From assembly GCF_011682055.1 (NCBI RefSeq), contig NZ_JAAQOM010000003.1, positions 310,001 to 374,000 on the forward strand: a DNA stretch of 64,000 bases. The letters are read 5' to 3'. Below, in pieces: positions 7,939 to 17,406 of this stretch. Below the pieces are notes generated by a model. The model was not told the DNA's origin. It saw nothing but the letters and a program-made list of their open reading frames with translations, and did not search any database. Position 1 is the first letter of the stretch. Each line of letters opens with the position of its first letter. This DNA is from Telluria antibiotica (GTDB lineage Bacteria > Pseudomonadota > Gammaproteobacteria > Burkholderiales > Burkholderiaceae_D). Both the position numbers and the translations under genes were made by a program.

Positions 7939-8976
7939 ATGGCCAAGATCCATACCCATTATGACAACCTGAAGGTGTCGCGCCACGCACCGCAGGAAGT
8001 CATTCGCGCGGCCTACAAGGCGCTGAGTCAGAAATACCACCCCGACAAGAACCCGGGTGACGAACGTGCCGCCCGCATCATGGCGATCGTCAACACCGCC
8101 TACAACATCCTGTCCGACCCCGTCCGCCGCAAGGAGCACGACGAGTGGATCGCGTCGGAAGAGTGGGAAGTGGAGTGGCTGGAAAGCTCGCACGGCGATG
8201 AGGGGCGCGAGAAGCGGGGCGAGCACTGGGAACCGCGCACCGTCGCGGCGCCGTCGCGCTGGCGCGTGCTGCGCGACCCGCGCTGGTGGGGTGTCGGACT
8301 GGCCGCGTTCGCGAGCGGCGGGGCGCTGGCGATCATGCTGCTCGATCCGGCCAGGGTCCTGCCCGGTGCGCTCGCCTGGGTGGGGAAGGGCCAGCCCGTC
8401 GCGGCGGCGACGCCGGCCGCGCCACAGCCGGCGCCCGTGCCCGTGCCGGCGTCCGCGCCGGCCGTGTCCGCGCCGGCCGTGTCGGCCTCGGCCGCGTCAT
8501 CGGATCCGCTCGCCGGCGATGCCGGCGCCGACGGCTGGGCGCACCCGGCGGGGCAGGCCGACGTGCCGCCCGACGTCAAGGCGCTGGCCGTGACCCAGCT
8601 GGTCGTGCCGGCCCGCGCCCCCGATTGCGATACCGATCTCACGGCCCAGGTCGCGCCGACGGGCATTCCGTGGCCGGCCGAATCCGGCTACGTCGACGGC
8701 TACCCGCTCGGCAACCAGGGCGACGAGATGCAGCTGCTCGTCGACAACAGCAATAATCCGTCGCCCGTGCTCGTCAAGATCGTCGACCTGGACCACCGCG
8801 CCACCGTGCGCCACGCGTACGTGCAAGGGCACGCCAAGTTCCTGGTCGACAAACTCTCGGCCGGCAAGTACGAAGTCCGTTATCAGAACATCATGATCGG
8901 CGAGTCCCATGCCGAATGCGTCAATGGCCGCCGCGCGCCGTTGCGCCAGGCCGCCGCCCGCCAGCCCGGTGCGTGA
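7939..8976 (+). CDS. J-domain protein with one membrane helix and secreted-type C-terminal domain
   Basis: A 345-residue protein. Residues 6-70 are a J domain (THYDNLKVSRHAPQEVIRAAYKAL) with the HPD triplet at 34-36, which stimulates a DnaK/HscA-type Hsp70. A hydrophobic helix (WWGVGLAAFASGGALAIMLL) follows around residues 115-135, then an Ala/Pro-rich linker and a C-terminal domain of about 110 residues with YPLGNQGDEMQLLVDNSNNPSPVLVKI. There is no Gly/Phe or zinc-finger region, so it is a type III J protein, with the J domain predicted cytoplasmic and the C-terminal domain periplasmic. There is no clear ribosome site before this ATG; an AGGAGG occurs about 65 bases upstream, so the start is less certain than the family call. 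Confidence 0.75.
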   Translation: MAKIHTHYDNLKVSRHAPQEVIRAAYKALSQKYHPDKNPGDERAARIMAIVNTAYNILSDPVRRKEHDEWIASEEWEVEWLESSHGDEGREKRGEHWEPRTVAAPSRWRVLRDPRWWGVGLAAFASGGALAIMLLDPARVLPGALAWVGKGQPVAAATPAAPQPAPVPVPASAPAVSAPAVSASAASSDPLAGDAGADGWAHPAGQADVPPDVKALAVTQLVVPARAPDCDTDLTAQVAPTGIPWPAESGYVDGYPLGNQGDEMQLLVDNSNNPSPVLVKIVDLDHRATVRHAYVQGHAKFLVDKLSAGKYEVRYQNIMIGESHAECVNGRRAPLRQAAARQPGA

Positions 8977-9058
8977 CGGCGGCTGGTGACCAAGAGTGTG
9001 GTTTTTTGCGACATTCTTCTCCGCCGCATGCGGGTGAAATTCAAGAATTCTGTTCCCT

Positions 9059-9085
9059 GGGCGTAATATACTCGGTAAAACTGCG
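9059..9085 (+). promoter_or_regulatory. Possible -10 region upstream of the receiver-TPR gene
   Basis: The only AT-rich block in the 160-bp gap is GCGTAATATACTCGG. TAATAT or TATACT could serve as a -10 box about 60-70 bases upstream of the ATG at 9137. The -35 box is poor. Confidence 0.3.
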
Positions 9086-9136
9086 GGTCCATGCAACCCG
9101 CCCTGCCCAGCGCAGGCACACACGGAAAACCGGGAT

Positions 9137-10771
9137 ATGAACGAACTCGAAGGCCTGACGGCGCTGATCATCGAACCGCACGCCGGTATGCGCTCGACGA
9201 TCCACAACATGCTGAACATGTGCGGCCTGAACAAGATCGACCACGTGGGCGGGTCGAACCAGGCCGTGAAGCACCTCGGCCTGAAGCAGTACGACCTGAT
9301 CCTGTGCGAATACGGGCTGGAAGGCGGCCAGGACGGCCAGCAGCTGCTCGAGGACGTGCGTCATCACAAGCTCATGCCGCTGTCGACCATGTTCTTCATG
9401 GTGACGGCCGAAGGCGATTACGGCAAGGTCGTCAGCGCCGCCGAACTTGGGCCCACCGACTACGTGCTGAAGCCGTTCACGGCCGACCGCCTGCTCGAAC
9501 GCATCGCGCGCGGCCTGGAGCGGCGCAATGCGCTGTTGCCCGTCTATGAACTGATGGAGGCCGGCAGCCAGCGCGAGGCGATCGACGCGTGCATCGAGGG
9601 CGAGGCCCGCCATCCGCGCTACTTCGTCGACTTCCTGCGCCTGCGCGCGGAGCTGCACATGTTCCTCGGCGAGCCGGACGAGGCCGAACCGATCTACCGC
9701 AAGCTGATCGAGACGAAGGCCATCGCCTGGGCGCGCCTGGGCCTGGCCAAGACACTGGTCCTGCGCGAGCGCTACGAGGAGGCCCGCGACATCCTCGAGG
9801 ACCTCGTCGACAGCAACAAGAACTTCCTCGACGCCTACGACTGGCTTGCGCGCACCCACGAGGCGGCCGGCGCGCTGGGCGCGGCGCAGGCCGTGCTGGC
9901 GGACGCGGTGGCCGTGTCGCCGCACGCCGTGCGCCGGCTGCGCAAGCTGGGCGAGACGGCCCTCGAGGCGGGCGACCACGACACCGCGGAGAAGGTCCTC
10001 AAGCAGGTCGTCAGCAAGGCCAAGTACTCCGAATTCAAGGACCCGCAGGATCACGTCCGCCTCGTGCAGACGCTCGTGCGCAAGGGCGACCCCGTGCAGG
10101 CCGCGGCCGTCATCCGCGACCTCGACAAGTCGATGGCCTTCCAGAAGAACACGCCGCTGTGCAGCGCGATCGCGTCGAGCCTCGTGCACGAGTACACGGG
10201 CAACGAGGCGCGCCTGGCGGAATCGCTGGAGACGGCGCTCGTGGCCAACCGCGATGCGCCCGAGCTGCGCCCCGAGCTCAAGCTGGAACTGGCCCGCACC
10301 TGCATCGACAACGGCATGCAGGAGGGCGCCGTGGAGATCGTGCGCGACGTGATGCGCAATGCGCAGAACGGCGCCGCGATGGCGCGCGCGATGGCCGTGT
10401 TCGAGCAGGCGGGCCAGGGTGAGATGGCGCAGAAGCTGGCGATGGAGAGCCGCCAGGAAGTCATCGACCTCGTCGCCAGCGGCGCCGCGAAGGCAAAGGA
10501 AGGCGACTACAAGGGCGCCGTCGTGCTGATGCAGGAAGCGGCGACCAAGCTGCCGGACAATCCGCAGGTCGTGTTCAACGCCGCGCTGGCGGTGTTGAAA
10601 TGCCTGGACCACGAAGGCTGGGACGACCGCCTCGGCCAGCAGGCGCTCGGCTTGATCACCGGCGTGCGCCGCCTCGACCCGGTCAATCCCAAGCTGCCCG
10701 CGCTGGCCGGGATGCACCAGCAGATCCTCAAGAAATACGACAAGGGCCCGCGCCTGAAGAAGGCCGGCTGA
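9137..10771 (+). CDS. Receiver-like domain plus TPR protein, phospho-Asp replaced by Glu
   Basis: A 544-residue protein. Residues 5-125 have the CheY fold pattern, but the acidic pair after strand 1 is Glu13-Pro14 (LIIEPHAG) and the phospho-acceptor position is Glu58 (DLILCEYGL). The switch Thr90 (MVTAEG) and Lys112 (VLKPF) remain. Residues 140-540 consist of helical repeats of TPR type (RLGLAKTLVLRERYEEARDIL; AYDWLARTHEAAGALGAAQAVL). This looks like a scaffold with a constitutively signalling or non-phosphorylated receiver. It is followed after 6 bases by an HDOD-GAF protein on the same strand, so the two are probably co-transcribed. No output DNA-binding domain is present. Confidence 0.85.
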   Translation: MNELEGLTALIIEPHAGMRSTIHNMLNMCGLNKIDHVGGSNQAVKHLGLKQYDLILCEYGLEGGQDGQQLLEDVRHHKLMPLSTMFFMVTAEGDYGKVVSAAELGPTDYVLKPFTADRLLERIARGLERRNALLPVYELMEAGSQREAIDACIEGEARHPRYFVDFLRLRAELHMFLGEPDEAEPIYRKLIETKAIAWARLGLAKTLVLRERYEEARDILEDLVDSNKNFLDAYDWLARTHEAAGALGAAQAVLADAVAVSPHAVRRLRKLGETALEAGDHDTAEKVLKQVVSKAKYSEFKDPQDHVRLVQTLVRKGDPVQAAAVIRDLDKSMAFQKNTPLCSAIASSLVHEYTGNEARLAESLETALVANRDAPELRPELKLELARTCIDNGMQEGAVEIVRDVMRNAQNGAAMARAMAVFEQAGQGEMAQKLAMESRQEVIDLVASGAAKAKEGDYKGAVVLMQEAATKLPDNPQVVFNAALAVLKCLDHEGWDDRLGQQALGLITGVRRLDPVNPKLPALAGMHQQILKKYDKGPRLKKAG

Positions 10772-10777
10772 TCCATC

Positions 10778-12373
10778 ATGATTCCAGTGATCGGCGCCGC
10801 CGCCGCTTCCGCCCCCATGGCCAACGCCACTCCAAGCCCGCCGCCGGACGGCCGCCGCGTGCGCGCCGCGCTGCTGCACAAGGTCTGCGGCGACGACGAC
10901 ATGTTCGCGCTCGGCAGCGCCGTCGCGCGCGTCGTGCAGATGTCCACGTCGGACGACCAGGGCACGCACGACCTCGCGCACTACGTGCTGTCCGACGTCG
11001 CGCTCACGCAGCGCGTGCTGCGCCTCGCGAACACGGTGCGCTACCGCACGGCGGCCGGCACCGCCGTCACGACCGTGTCGCGCGCGATCTCCCTGCTGGG
11101 CTTCGACAACGTGCGCACGGTCGCGCTGGCGATGCTGCTCGTCGACGCGCTCGCCAGCAGCGACCATGCGTACAGCGTGCGCGTGGAACTGGAGGCATCG
11201 CTGTGCGCGAGCCTCGTCGGGCGCGAGATGGCGCGCCACAGCTTTTACCAGGGCGCCGAGGAAGCGTCGATCGGCGCGCTGTTCAAGAATCTGGGCGCGC
11301 TGCTGGTGGCGTCGCACGAGCACGACCGCTACCGCGAAATCCAGGCCCTCCTCGGCACCGGCAAGCACACGCCCGCGCAGGCCGCGCAGATGATCCTCGG
11401 CTGCAGCCTCGACGCGCTGTCCGAGGCCGTACTGGGCGAGTGGAAGATCCCGGACGTGATCGTGCGCGCCCAGCGCCCGCTCGATCCCGGCGCGTTGAAA
11501 GTGGCCGTCAACCGCGGCGAATGGATGCGCCAGGTCGCGTCGTTCAGCCTCGAGGTCGCGCGCCTGATGGCCAAGACCGCCACGCCGTCCGACACGCCGG
11601 AAGCGCAGGCGCTGCTGGCGCGCTACGGCACGGCGCTGAACCTCGGCGCGGCCGAGCTGGACGAGCTGTTCGAGTCGGTGGCGTTCGAAATGACGAGCCT
11701 GTTGCAAAGCATGAACCTGCAGCCCGTGCCTCGCCGCGCGCCGGACGAAGACAAGAACGGACTGCCCAACGTGCTGCTGCTGGCGACGCTGGGCGGGGGC
11801 AAGGAAGAAGAGCAGGGCGCCTACCCGAGCGGCAAGCCGAAGAACGCACGCGACCTGCTGCTGGCCGGCGTGCAGGATGTCACGCAGATGCGCGCCTCCG
11901 GGCAGCACAAGGTCAACGACGTCGTCATGGCCGTGCTGGAGACGTTGTACACGGCGCTGGGCTTCCGCTTCGCGACGGTCGTGCTGAAGGACGTGCGCGC
12001 CGGCCAGTACCGCGCCCGCGCCTCGTTCGGGCTCGGGGCGACGCGCGTGCAGGACGGCTTCGCGTTTCCGCTGGCACCCGCCGGCGGGGAGAAGGGCGGC
12101 CGCGACCTGTTCCACCTGGCGATGGAAAACGACGCCGACCTGATGATCTCGGACGCCCGCAGCGCCAAGATCCGCGCCCTGCTGCCGGCCTGGCACAAGG
12201 CCCTGCTGCCGGATGCGCAGAGCTTCATCGTGCTGCCGCTGGTCGTGGGCAAGGTCCAGCTGGGCCTGTTCTACGCCGACCGCACGGAGCTGGCGCCGGA
12301 AGGCGTGCCGGCGGACGAGACTGCGCTCATCAAGGCGCTCAAAGGTCAGGTACTGGCTGCGCTTGCGCCCTGA
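10778..12373 (+). CDS. HDOD-GAF signalling protein
   Basis: A 531-residue cytoplasmic protein. Residues about 45-250 form an HDOD domain (DVALTQRVLRLANTVRYRT and TVSRAISLLGFDNVRTVAL are diagnostic), an HD-fold domain that lacks the metal site and acts in signalling. A hydrophilic linker follows, then a GAF domain from about 365 to the end (VLETLYTALGFRFATVVLKD ... IVLPLVVGKVQLGLFYAD). It starts 6 bases after the receiver-TPR gene. Its last 35 bases overlap the 3' end of the convergent GGDEF-EAL gene. The combination suggests regulation of c-di-GMP, motility or cell-cycle events, but the target is not visible. Confidence 0.87.
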   Translation: MIPVIGAAAASAPMANATPSPPPDGRRVRAALLHKVCGDDDMFALGSAVARVVQMSTSDDQGTHDLAHYVLSDVALTQRVLRLANTVRYRTAAGTAVTTVSRAISLLGFDNVRTVALAMLLVDALASSDHAYSVRVELEASLCASLVGREMARHSFYQGAEEASIGALFKNLGALLVASHEHDRYREIQALLGTGKHTPAQAAQMILGCSLDALSEAVLGEWKIPDVIVRAQRPLDPGALKVAVNRGEWMRQVASFSLEVARLMAKTATPSDTPEAQALLARYGTALNLGAAELDELFESVAFEMTSLLQSMNLQPVPRRAPDEDKNGLPNVLLLATLGGGKEEEQGAYPSGKPKNARDLLLAGVQDVTQMRASGQHKVNDVVMAVLETLYTALGFRFATVVLKDVRAGQYRARASFGLGATRVQDGFAFPLAPAGGEKGGRDLFHLAMENDADLMISDARSAKIRALLPAWHKALLPDAQSFIVLPLVVGKVQLGLFYADRTELAPEGVPADETALIKALKGQVLAALAP

Positions 12374-15300
12374 CGAAGTCGCGGAATTCGCGCACCGGCA
12401 TCGGCCGCCCGAACAGGAAGCCCTGCGCCTCGTCGCTGCGCCGGTCGCGCAGGAAGCCCCGCTGCGCCTGCGTCTCCACCCCTTCCGCGATCACGCCCAG
12501 CCCGAGCGCATGGGCGAGGCCGATGGTCGCGTCGACGATGGCGGCATCGTTCGGATTCGTCTCGATGTCGCGCACGAAGCCGCGGTCGATCTTGATGCGG
12601 TCGATCGCGAACAGCTTCAGGTAGGCCAGCGACGAATAGCCGGTGCCGAAGTCGTCGATCGCGAGCTTGAAGCCGCGCGCGCGCAGCTGCAGCAGCAGGA
12701 GGCGCGTGTTTTCCGGGTCGCGCATGGCGGCCGATTCCGTGATCTCCAGTTCCAGCCGCGCCGGGTCGATCGCATGTTCGTCGAGCAGCTGGTCGAGGCG
12801 TGACAGCAGCGCCCCGCCGGTGAACTGGCGCGCCGACAGGTTCACGGCCAGGCGCAGGTGATCGAGGCCGTCGTCCTGCCACTCGGCCAGCAGGGCCATG
12901 GCGCGCGCCAATACCCAGTCGCCGAGCGGCAGGATCAGGCCCGAGTCCTCGGCGATGGGAATGAAGCGCCCCGGGTCGACGGTGCCCAGTTCCTCGTCGT
13001 GCCAGCGCAGCAGCACCTCGGCGCCGATCACGCGGCCCGTGGCCAGTTCGACCTGGGCTTGCAGGTGCACGTCGAAGCCGCCGTTTTCCAATGTCGCCCA
13101 CATGCGGTTTTCCAGCATCAGGTGCTCGTGCGTGGCCGCGTTCATCGCGGGCGAGAAGAACTGGAAATTGCCGCGGCCCTCGCGCTTGGCCGCGTACATC
13201 GCCATGTCGGCGTGGCGCAGCAGCGTGTCCGGATCTTCGCCGTCGTCCGGGAACAGCGCGATGCCCACGCTGGCCCCGCTGTGCGCCGTCGTGCCCCCGA
13301 GGCGGTAGGGCTGCTGCAGCGATTCCACGAGGCGCACGGCGACCGACCGCACGCTGTCCGGCGACAGCGGGCCGCCCAGCACGATGATGAATTCGTCGCC
13401 GCCGAGGCGGGCCAGGGTGTCGACGTTGCGCAGCAGGTCCTTCATGCGCGCGGCGGCACCCGTCAGCAGTTCGTCGCCGGCCTGGTGGCCCAGCGAATCG
13501 TTGATCTTCTTGAAGTGGTCGAGGTCGATGAACAGCACGGCCAGCGGCTGGCGCGCGCGCCGCGCCTGCGCGAGCTGCTGCTCCAGGCGCATGCCGAGCG
13601 CGTACCGGTTCTCCAGGCCCGTCAGCGGGTCGTGGTGGGCCAGGCGGTGGATGCGCGCCTGCGCGCGCTGCTGCTCCGTCAGGTCGCGCAGGATGCACAC
13701 GAACAGGCGCTCGCCCGCCAGGTCGACGATGGACACGGCCACGGCCAGCGGCAGCGGTTCGCCTTGCGCGTTCAGCCCGCCCAGCTGGCGCTCGTCCGCC
13801 GCGCTGCCGGCCAGGCGTGCCAGCAGGGCGGGGCCGTCCTCGTCGCCGTGCCCCGGTACCAGCGTCGTGAACGCGAGGCCGGGCAGGTGGATCAGCGGGT
13901 AGCCGAACAGCGCGGCCGTGGCGCGGTTGGCGGACAGCACCTGCCCATGCGCATCGACGGTGACGATGGCGTCGGCCGCATTGTCGAGGATGGCCTGCAG
14001 GCGCGCCGTGCGGTCCGCCACTTGCGCCTCGATCTGCGCCCGTTCGCCACTGACGATCAGCATCAGCGCGCCCAGCAGCGCGGCCAGCAGCAGGCCCGTC
14101 GTGATCACGATCCAGCTGGCGAGGCCGCGCTCGCCTTCCATGTACGCGGCCGTGGGCGAGAAGCGTAGCTGCAGCGTGCGGCCGCCGTACGCCAGCTGGA
14201 CCGTATAGTCGGCGTTGCCGGCATGGCGGCCCGGGTCGCCCGCCAGCGCGCGCGGGGCGGCACCCGCCGTTGTGTCGGCCAGGCTCACGTCGAAGCCGGG
14301 AAAGCCGGCGTGCCGCACGGCCTGCCGGACGAACGTTTGGGTGTCGAGGATCAGGGCGAGCATGCCCAGCAGGGGCCGGCCCGGTTCCCGCACGGCGCGG
14401 AACAGGGCGATGCCTTTGCCGCCCGTCGTCACCAGACGGATCGGGCCGCTGGCCACGGGCGCGGTGGCAGTCAGCGCCCGCGTCGCGGCGTCGGCGCGTT
14501 CCGGCGCCGCCAGGAAATCCATGCCACGTACCATCGTGTTCACGGGCGGCCACGTGTACAGCAGGGGCAGATAGCTCGGGCGCGTGGGGGCCGGATGCAG
14601 CTGGCCTTTCACGTCCAGGTCGCGCAGGCCCGGGAAATCGGGATCGACGTTGATGCGCACCCAGGTCTCGAACGCGGTGCGCTCGTTGTTCGAGACGGGC
14701 ACCAGCCAGTTGATGGCGGTGATGTCGGGGCGGCCGTCGACGTAGCCGCTGGCCGTGCGCAGGAAGCGGTCGCGCTCCATGAACCTGTCCTCCGCGCCGA
14801 GCGCGCGCGCGAACGTGCCGACGAAGCGCTCGTGCTCGCGCAACTCGGCCTGCAGCTCGTCGGCCACCTGCTGCGCCTTCAGCCGGTATGCCTGCAGGTA
14901 TTGCTGGTGCTCCCAGCGCACGGTCTGCTCGTAGGCGACGATGACGACGCCGGCCGTCAGCAGCAGCGGCAGCGCGACCAGCCGCGCGCGCCGGCGCCAC
15001 AGCGCGCGTGGCTCGCCGCACACGATCCACACGAGCGGGGCCGCCAGCAGGACGCCGACGGTGTCGCCGGCCCACCAGTTGATCCAGGTCGGCGCCCGCT
15101 CGGGCGCTTCCAGCATGCCGAGCAGGTACAGCGCGGTCACGTTGGCGGTGGCGTTGACGAGGCAGAACAGCGGTGCCAGCACAAGGAAGGCCGCGACGTC
15201 GCGTGCCGTGCCGAGCGCCGGGTCGACGAGGCGGCGGAAGCCTTGCGCCCCGATCCAGGCTTGCGCCACCGAGCCCGCCGTGGCGACGAGTGTCGCGACC

Positions 15301-15578
15301 ACGGCGATCCACGCCGCCGTGCCGGTCGCGATCCAGCCGTCGCGCAGGTGTGTCAGCAGGGCGCCGACGGCGATGCCGGGGAGGATCCGCCAGCCGAGCA
15401 CGACCGCCAATGCGAAGCCGACGCCGGCCGGCAGATAGACGGGCGTGGCGTAGCCGACCGGCAGGTCCAGCGCGTGGCTGAGCAAACGGGCGCCGACGTA
15501 GACGGCGACGGTCGCCAGGTTGGCCAGCCATGGGCGGGGCCCCTGCAGGTCGTGGTTGCCGGTGCGATTCGGGTCCAT
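12339..15578 (-). CDS. MASE1-CHASE-PAS-GGDEF-EAL membrane c-di-GMP enzyme
   Basis: A 1079-residue integral membrane protein. Residues about 15-215 are MASE1 (multiple helices), 220-440 a periplasmic CHASE-type sensor, 485-512 a transmembrane helix, 525-640 a PAS domain (LDNAADAIVTVDAHGQVLSANRA), then GGDEF and EAL. The cyclase motif GGDEF is intact at 726-730, and the inhibitory RxxD (RNVD, 717-720) lies five residues before it. The phosphodiesterase domain has EVL at 854-856, and ELEIT, DDFGTGYSS and AEGVET are present, so both activities are possible. It responds to an extracytoplasmic ligand and possibly to PAS input. The gene is convergent with and overlaps the HDOD-GAF gene by 35 bases. 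Confidence 0.93.
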   Translation of the reverse strand: MDPNRTGNHDLQGPRPWLANLATVAVYVGARLLSHALDLPVGYATPVYLPAGVGFALAVVLGWRILPGIAVGALLTHLRDGWIATGTAAWIAVVATLVATAGSVAQAWIGAQGFRRLVDPALGTARDVAAFLVLAPLFCLVNATANVTALYLLGMLEAPERAPTWINWWAGDTVGVLLAAPLVWIVCGEPRALWRRRARLVALPLLLTAGVVIVAYEQTVRWEHQQYLQAYRLKAQQVADELQAELREHERFVGTFARALGAEDRFMERDRFLRTASGYVDGRPDITAINWLVPVSNNERTAFETWVRINVDPDFPGLRDLDVKGQLHPAPTRPSYLPLLYTWPPVNTMVRGMDFLAAPERADAATRALTATAPVASGPIRLVTTGGKGIALFRAVREPGRPLLGMLALILDTQTFVRQAVRHAGFPGFDVSLADTTAGAAPRALAGDPGRHAGNADYTVQLAYGGRTLQLRFSPTAAYMEGERGLASWIVITTGLLLAALLGALMLIVSGERAQIEAQVADRTARLQAILDNAADAIVTVDAHGQVLSANRATAALFGYPLIHLPGLAFTTLVPGHGDEDGPALLARLAGSAADERQLGGLNAQGEPLPLAVAVSIVDLAGERLFVCILRDLTEQQRAQARIHRLAHHDPLTGLENRYALGMRLEQQLAQARRARQPLAVLFIDLDHFKKINDSLGHQAGDELLTGAAARMKDLLRNVDTLARLGGDEFIIVLGGPLSPDSVRSVAVRLVESLQQPYRLGGTTAHSGASVGIALFPDDGEDPDTLLRHADMAMYAAKREGRGNFQFFSPAMNAATHEHLMLENRMWATLENGGFDVHLQAQVELATGRVIGAEVLLRWHDEELGTVDPGRFIPIAEDSGLILPLGDWVLARAMALLAEWQDDGLDHLRLAVNLSARQFTGGALLSRLDQLLDEHAIDPARLELEITESAAMRDPENTRLLLLQLRARGFKLAIDDFGTGYSSLAYLKLFAIDRIKIDRGFVRDIETNPNDAAIVDATIGLAHALGLGVIAEGVETQAQRGFLRDRRSDEAQGFLFGRPMPVREFRDFVRAQAQPVPDL

Positions 15579-15738
15579 CGGGTGGCCTCTGATGTCAGTA
15601 CAGTGTACGCCAAATGCCCGCAGCGCCCGATCTGGTGCGTTTATTGCAAACAGCCCTTGCGGACTTGTACTCCGGCCGTTACAATCACGCCCCGAAGCAG
15701 CGACACTGTTTGCGTTTGATCAGTTCAGGCAAAAGCAG

Positions 15739-15767
15739 TTGACGAAGTTGTTATCTTGCTTCATACT
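15739..15767 (+). promoter_or_regulatory. Near-consensus promoter of the tRNA-Tyr/Gly/Thr-tuf unit
   Basis: TTGACG (15739-15744) and CATACT (15762-15767) are separated by 17 bases, 14 bases before the tRNA-Tyr 5' end. A second promoter-like pair, TTGCGG (15658-15663) and TACAAT (15680-15685) with a 16-base spacer, lies further upstream. Confidence 0.7.
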
Positions 15768-15781
15768 CTGCGGTTCTTCGC

Positions 15782-15866
15782 GGTGGGGTGGCCGAGTGGT
15801 TAAAGGCAGCAGACTGTAAATCTGCCCTCTCTGAGTACGCTGGTTCGAATCCAGCCCCCACCACCA
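15782..15866 (+). tRNA. tRNA-Tyr (GTA)
   Basis: An 85-nt class II tRNA with a long variable arm. The acceptor stem is GGTGGGG/CCCCACC, the anticodon is GTA in CTGTAAATC, the T loop is GTTCGAAT, and CCA is encoded at 15864-15866. It is first of three tRNAs upstream of tuf. Confidence 0.97.
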
Positions 15867-15916
15867 AAAAGCGTTGATCGTGTAGTGAATCGAATGTTGA
15901 AGCTGAGGTGCCTCGC

Positions 15917-15990
15917 GCGGGTGTAGCTCAATGGTAGAGCTGAAGCCTTCCAAGCTTATGACGAGGGTTCGATTCCCTTCACCCGCTCCA
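15917..15990 (+). tRNA. tRNA-Gly (TCC)
   Basis: A 74-nt tRNA with acceptor stem GCGGGTG/CACCCGC, anticodon TCC in CTTCCAA, T loop GTTCGATT and encoded CCA. Confidence 0.97.
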
Positions 15991-16002
15991 GTTTCAAAAT
16001 AA

Positions 16003-16077
<75 letters not shown>

Positions 16078-16158
16078 GAATTTGTACGGCAGTCCGCAGC
16101 ATCGACCGTCAGGTGTGCCTGGTTATTTTCAATATCGTTAGGATCTTAGGAGTCTAGA

Positions 16159-17349
16159 ATGGCAAAAGGTAAATTCGAACGGACCAAGCCGCACGTGAAC
16201 GTCGGCACCATCGGTCACGTTGACCACGGCAAAACCACCCTGACGGCTGCAATCGCAACCGTTCTGTCGAAGAAGTTCGGCGGCGAAGCCAAGGCCTACG
16301 ACCAGATCGACGCGGCTCCGGAAGAAAAAGCGCGCGGCATCACGATCAACACCGCACACGTCGAGTACGAGACGGCCAACCGCCACTACGCACACGTCGA
16401 CTGCCCGGGCCACGCCGACTACATCAAGAACATGATCACCGGTGCCGCCCAGATGGACGGCGCGATCCTGGTGTGCTCGGCCGCTGACGGCCCGATGCCG
16501 CAGACGCGCGAACACATCCTGCTGGCTCGCCAGGTGGGTGTTCCGTACATCATCGTGTTCCTGAACAAGTGCGACCTGGTCGACGACGCAGAACTGCTGG
16601 AACTGGTCGAAATGGAAGTGCGCGAGCTCCTGTCGAAGTACGAGTTCCCGGGCGACGACCTGCCGATCATCAAGGGTTCGGCTCGTATGGCACTGGAAGG
16701 TGCAGCCGGCGAAATGGGCGAAGACTGCATCATCCGTCTGGCCGAAGCACTGGACACCTACATCCCGACGCCGGAACGTGCCGTTGACGGCGCCTTCCTG
16801 ATGCCGGTGGAAGACGTGTTCTCGATCTCGGGCCGCGGTACCGTGGTGACCGGTCGTGTCGAGCGCGGCATCATCAAGGTCGGCGAGGAGATCGAAATCG
16901 TCGGCATCACCGACACCGTCAAGACGACCTGCACCGGCGTGGAAATGTTCCGCAAGCTGCTGGATCAAGGTCAGGCTGGCGACAACGTCGGTCTGCTGCT
17001 GCGCGGCACCAAGCGTGAAGACGTCCAGCGTGGTCAGGTTCTGGCCAAGCCGGGTTCGATCAAGCCGCACACCGACTTCACGGGCGAAGTGTACGTCCTG
17101 TCGAAGGACGAAGGCGGCCGTCACACCCCGTTCTTCAACAACTACCGTCCGCAGTTCTACTTCCGTACGACGGACGTGACCGGTTCGATCGTTCTGCCGG
17201 CCGATAAAGAGATGGTCATGCCGGGCGACAACGTGTCGATCACCGTCAAGCTGATCGCTCCGATCGCGATGGAAGAAGGTCTGCGCTTCGCAATCCGCGA
17301 AGGCGGCCGTACCGTCGGCGCCGGCGTGGTTGCCAAGATCCTGGCCTAA
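16159..17349 (+). CDS. tuf: Elongation factor Tu
   Basis: A 396-residue GTPase that delivers aminoacyl-tRNA to the ribosome. GTPase motifs are GHVDHGKT (19-26), DCPGH (81-85) and NKCD (136-139). Domains 2 and 3 are complete through the C-terminal [15 protein letters not shown]. An AGGAG ribosome site lies 8 bases before the ATG. Codon use is strongly biased, as expected for a very highly expressed gene. Its position after the Tyr-Gly-Thr tRNAs and before tRNA-Trp/secE is the common proteobacterial tufB location. A second tuf copy in the str operon is expected elsewhere. Confidence 0.99.
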   Translation: MAKGKFERTKPHVNVGTIGHVDHGKTTLTAAIATVLSKKFGGEAKAYDQIDAAPEEKARGITINTAHVEYETANRHYAHVDCPGHADYIKNMITGAAQMDGAILVCSAADGPMPQTREHILLARQVGVPYIIVFLNKCDLVDDAELLELVEMEVRELLSKYEFPGDDLPIIKGSARMALEGAAGEMGEDCIIRLAEALDTYIPTPERAVDGAFLMPVEDVFSISGRGTVVTGRVERGIIKVGEEIEIVGITDTVKTTCTGVEMFRKLLDQGQAGDNVGLLLRGTKREDVQRGQVLAKPGSIKPHTDFTGEVYVLSKDEGGRHTPFFNNYRPQFYFRTTDVTGSIVLPADKEMVMPGDNVSITVKLIAPIAMEEGLRFAIREGGRTVGAGVVAKILA

Positions 17350-17370
17350 GTAGTATTTGGTAGTACCTCC

Positions 17371-17394
17371 GGGCGGAACGATTCTGTTCCGCCC
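17371..17394 (+). terminator. Hairpin after tuf
   Basis: GGGCGGAAC (17371-17379) pairs perfectly with GTTCCGCCC (17386-17394) around a 6-base loop, 21 bases after the tuf stop. No T-run follows, so termination may be partial or the hairpin may protect the mRNA 3' end. Confidence 0.5.
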
Positions 17395-17406
17395 AACAAT
17401 AGAGTG

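Noticed and set aside
9041..12196. Very long open frame (1051 codons) on the minus strand
   Set aside because: It lies antisense to the receiver-TPR and HDOD genes, has Arg/His/Val-rich composition without any family motif, and is a by-product of high third-position GC.
15720..15953. 77-codon minus-strand frame across two tRNAs
   Set aside because: It is made of the complement of tRNA-Tyr and tRNA-Gly. The tRNA structures explain the sequence.
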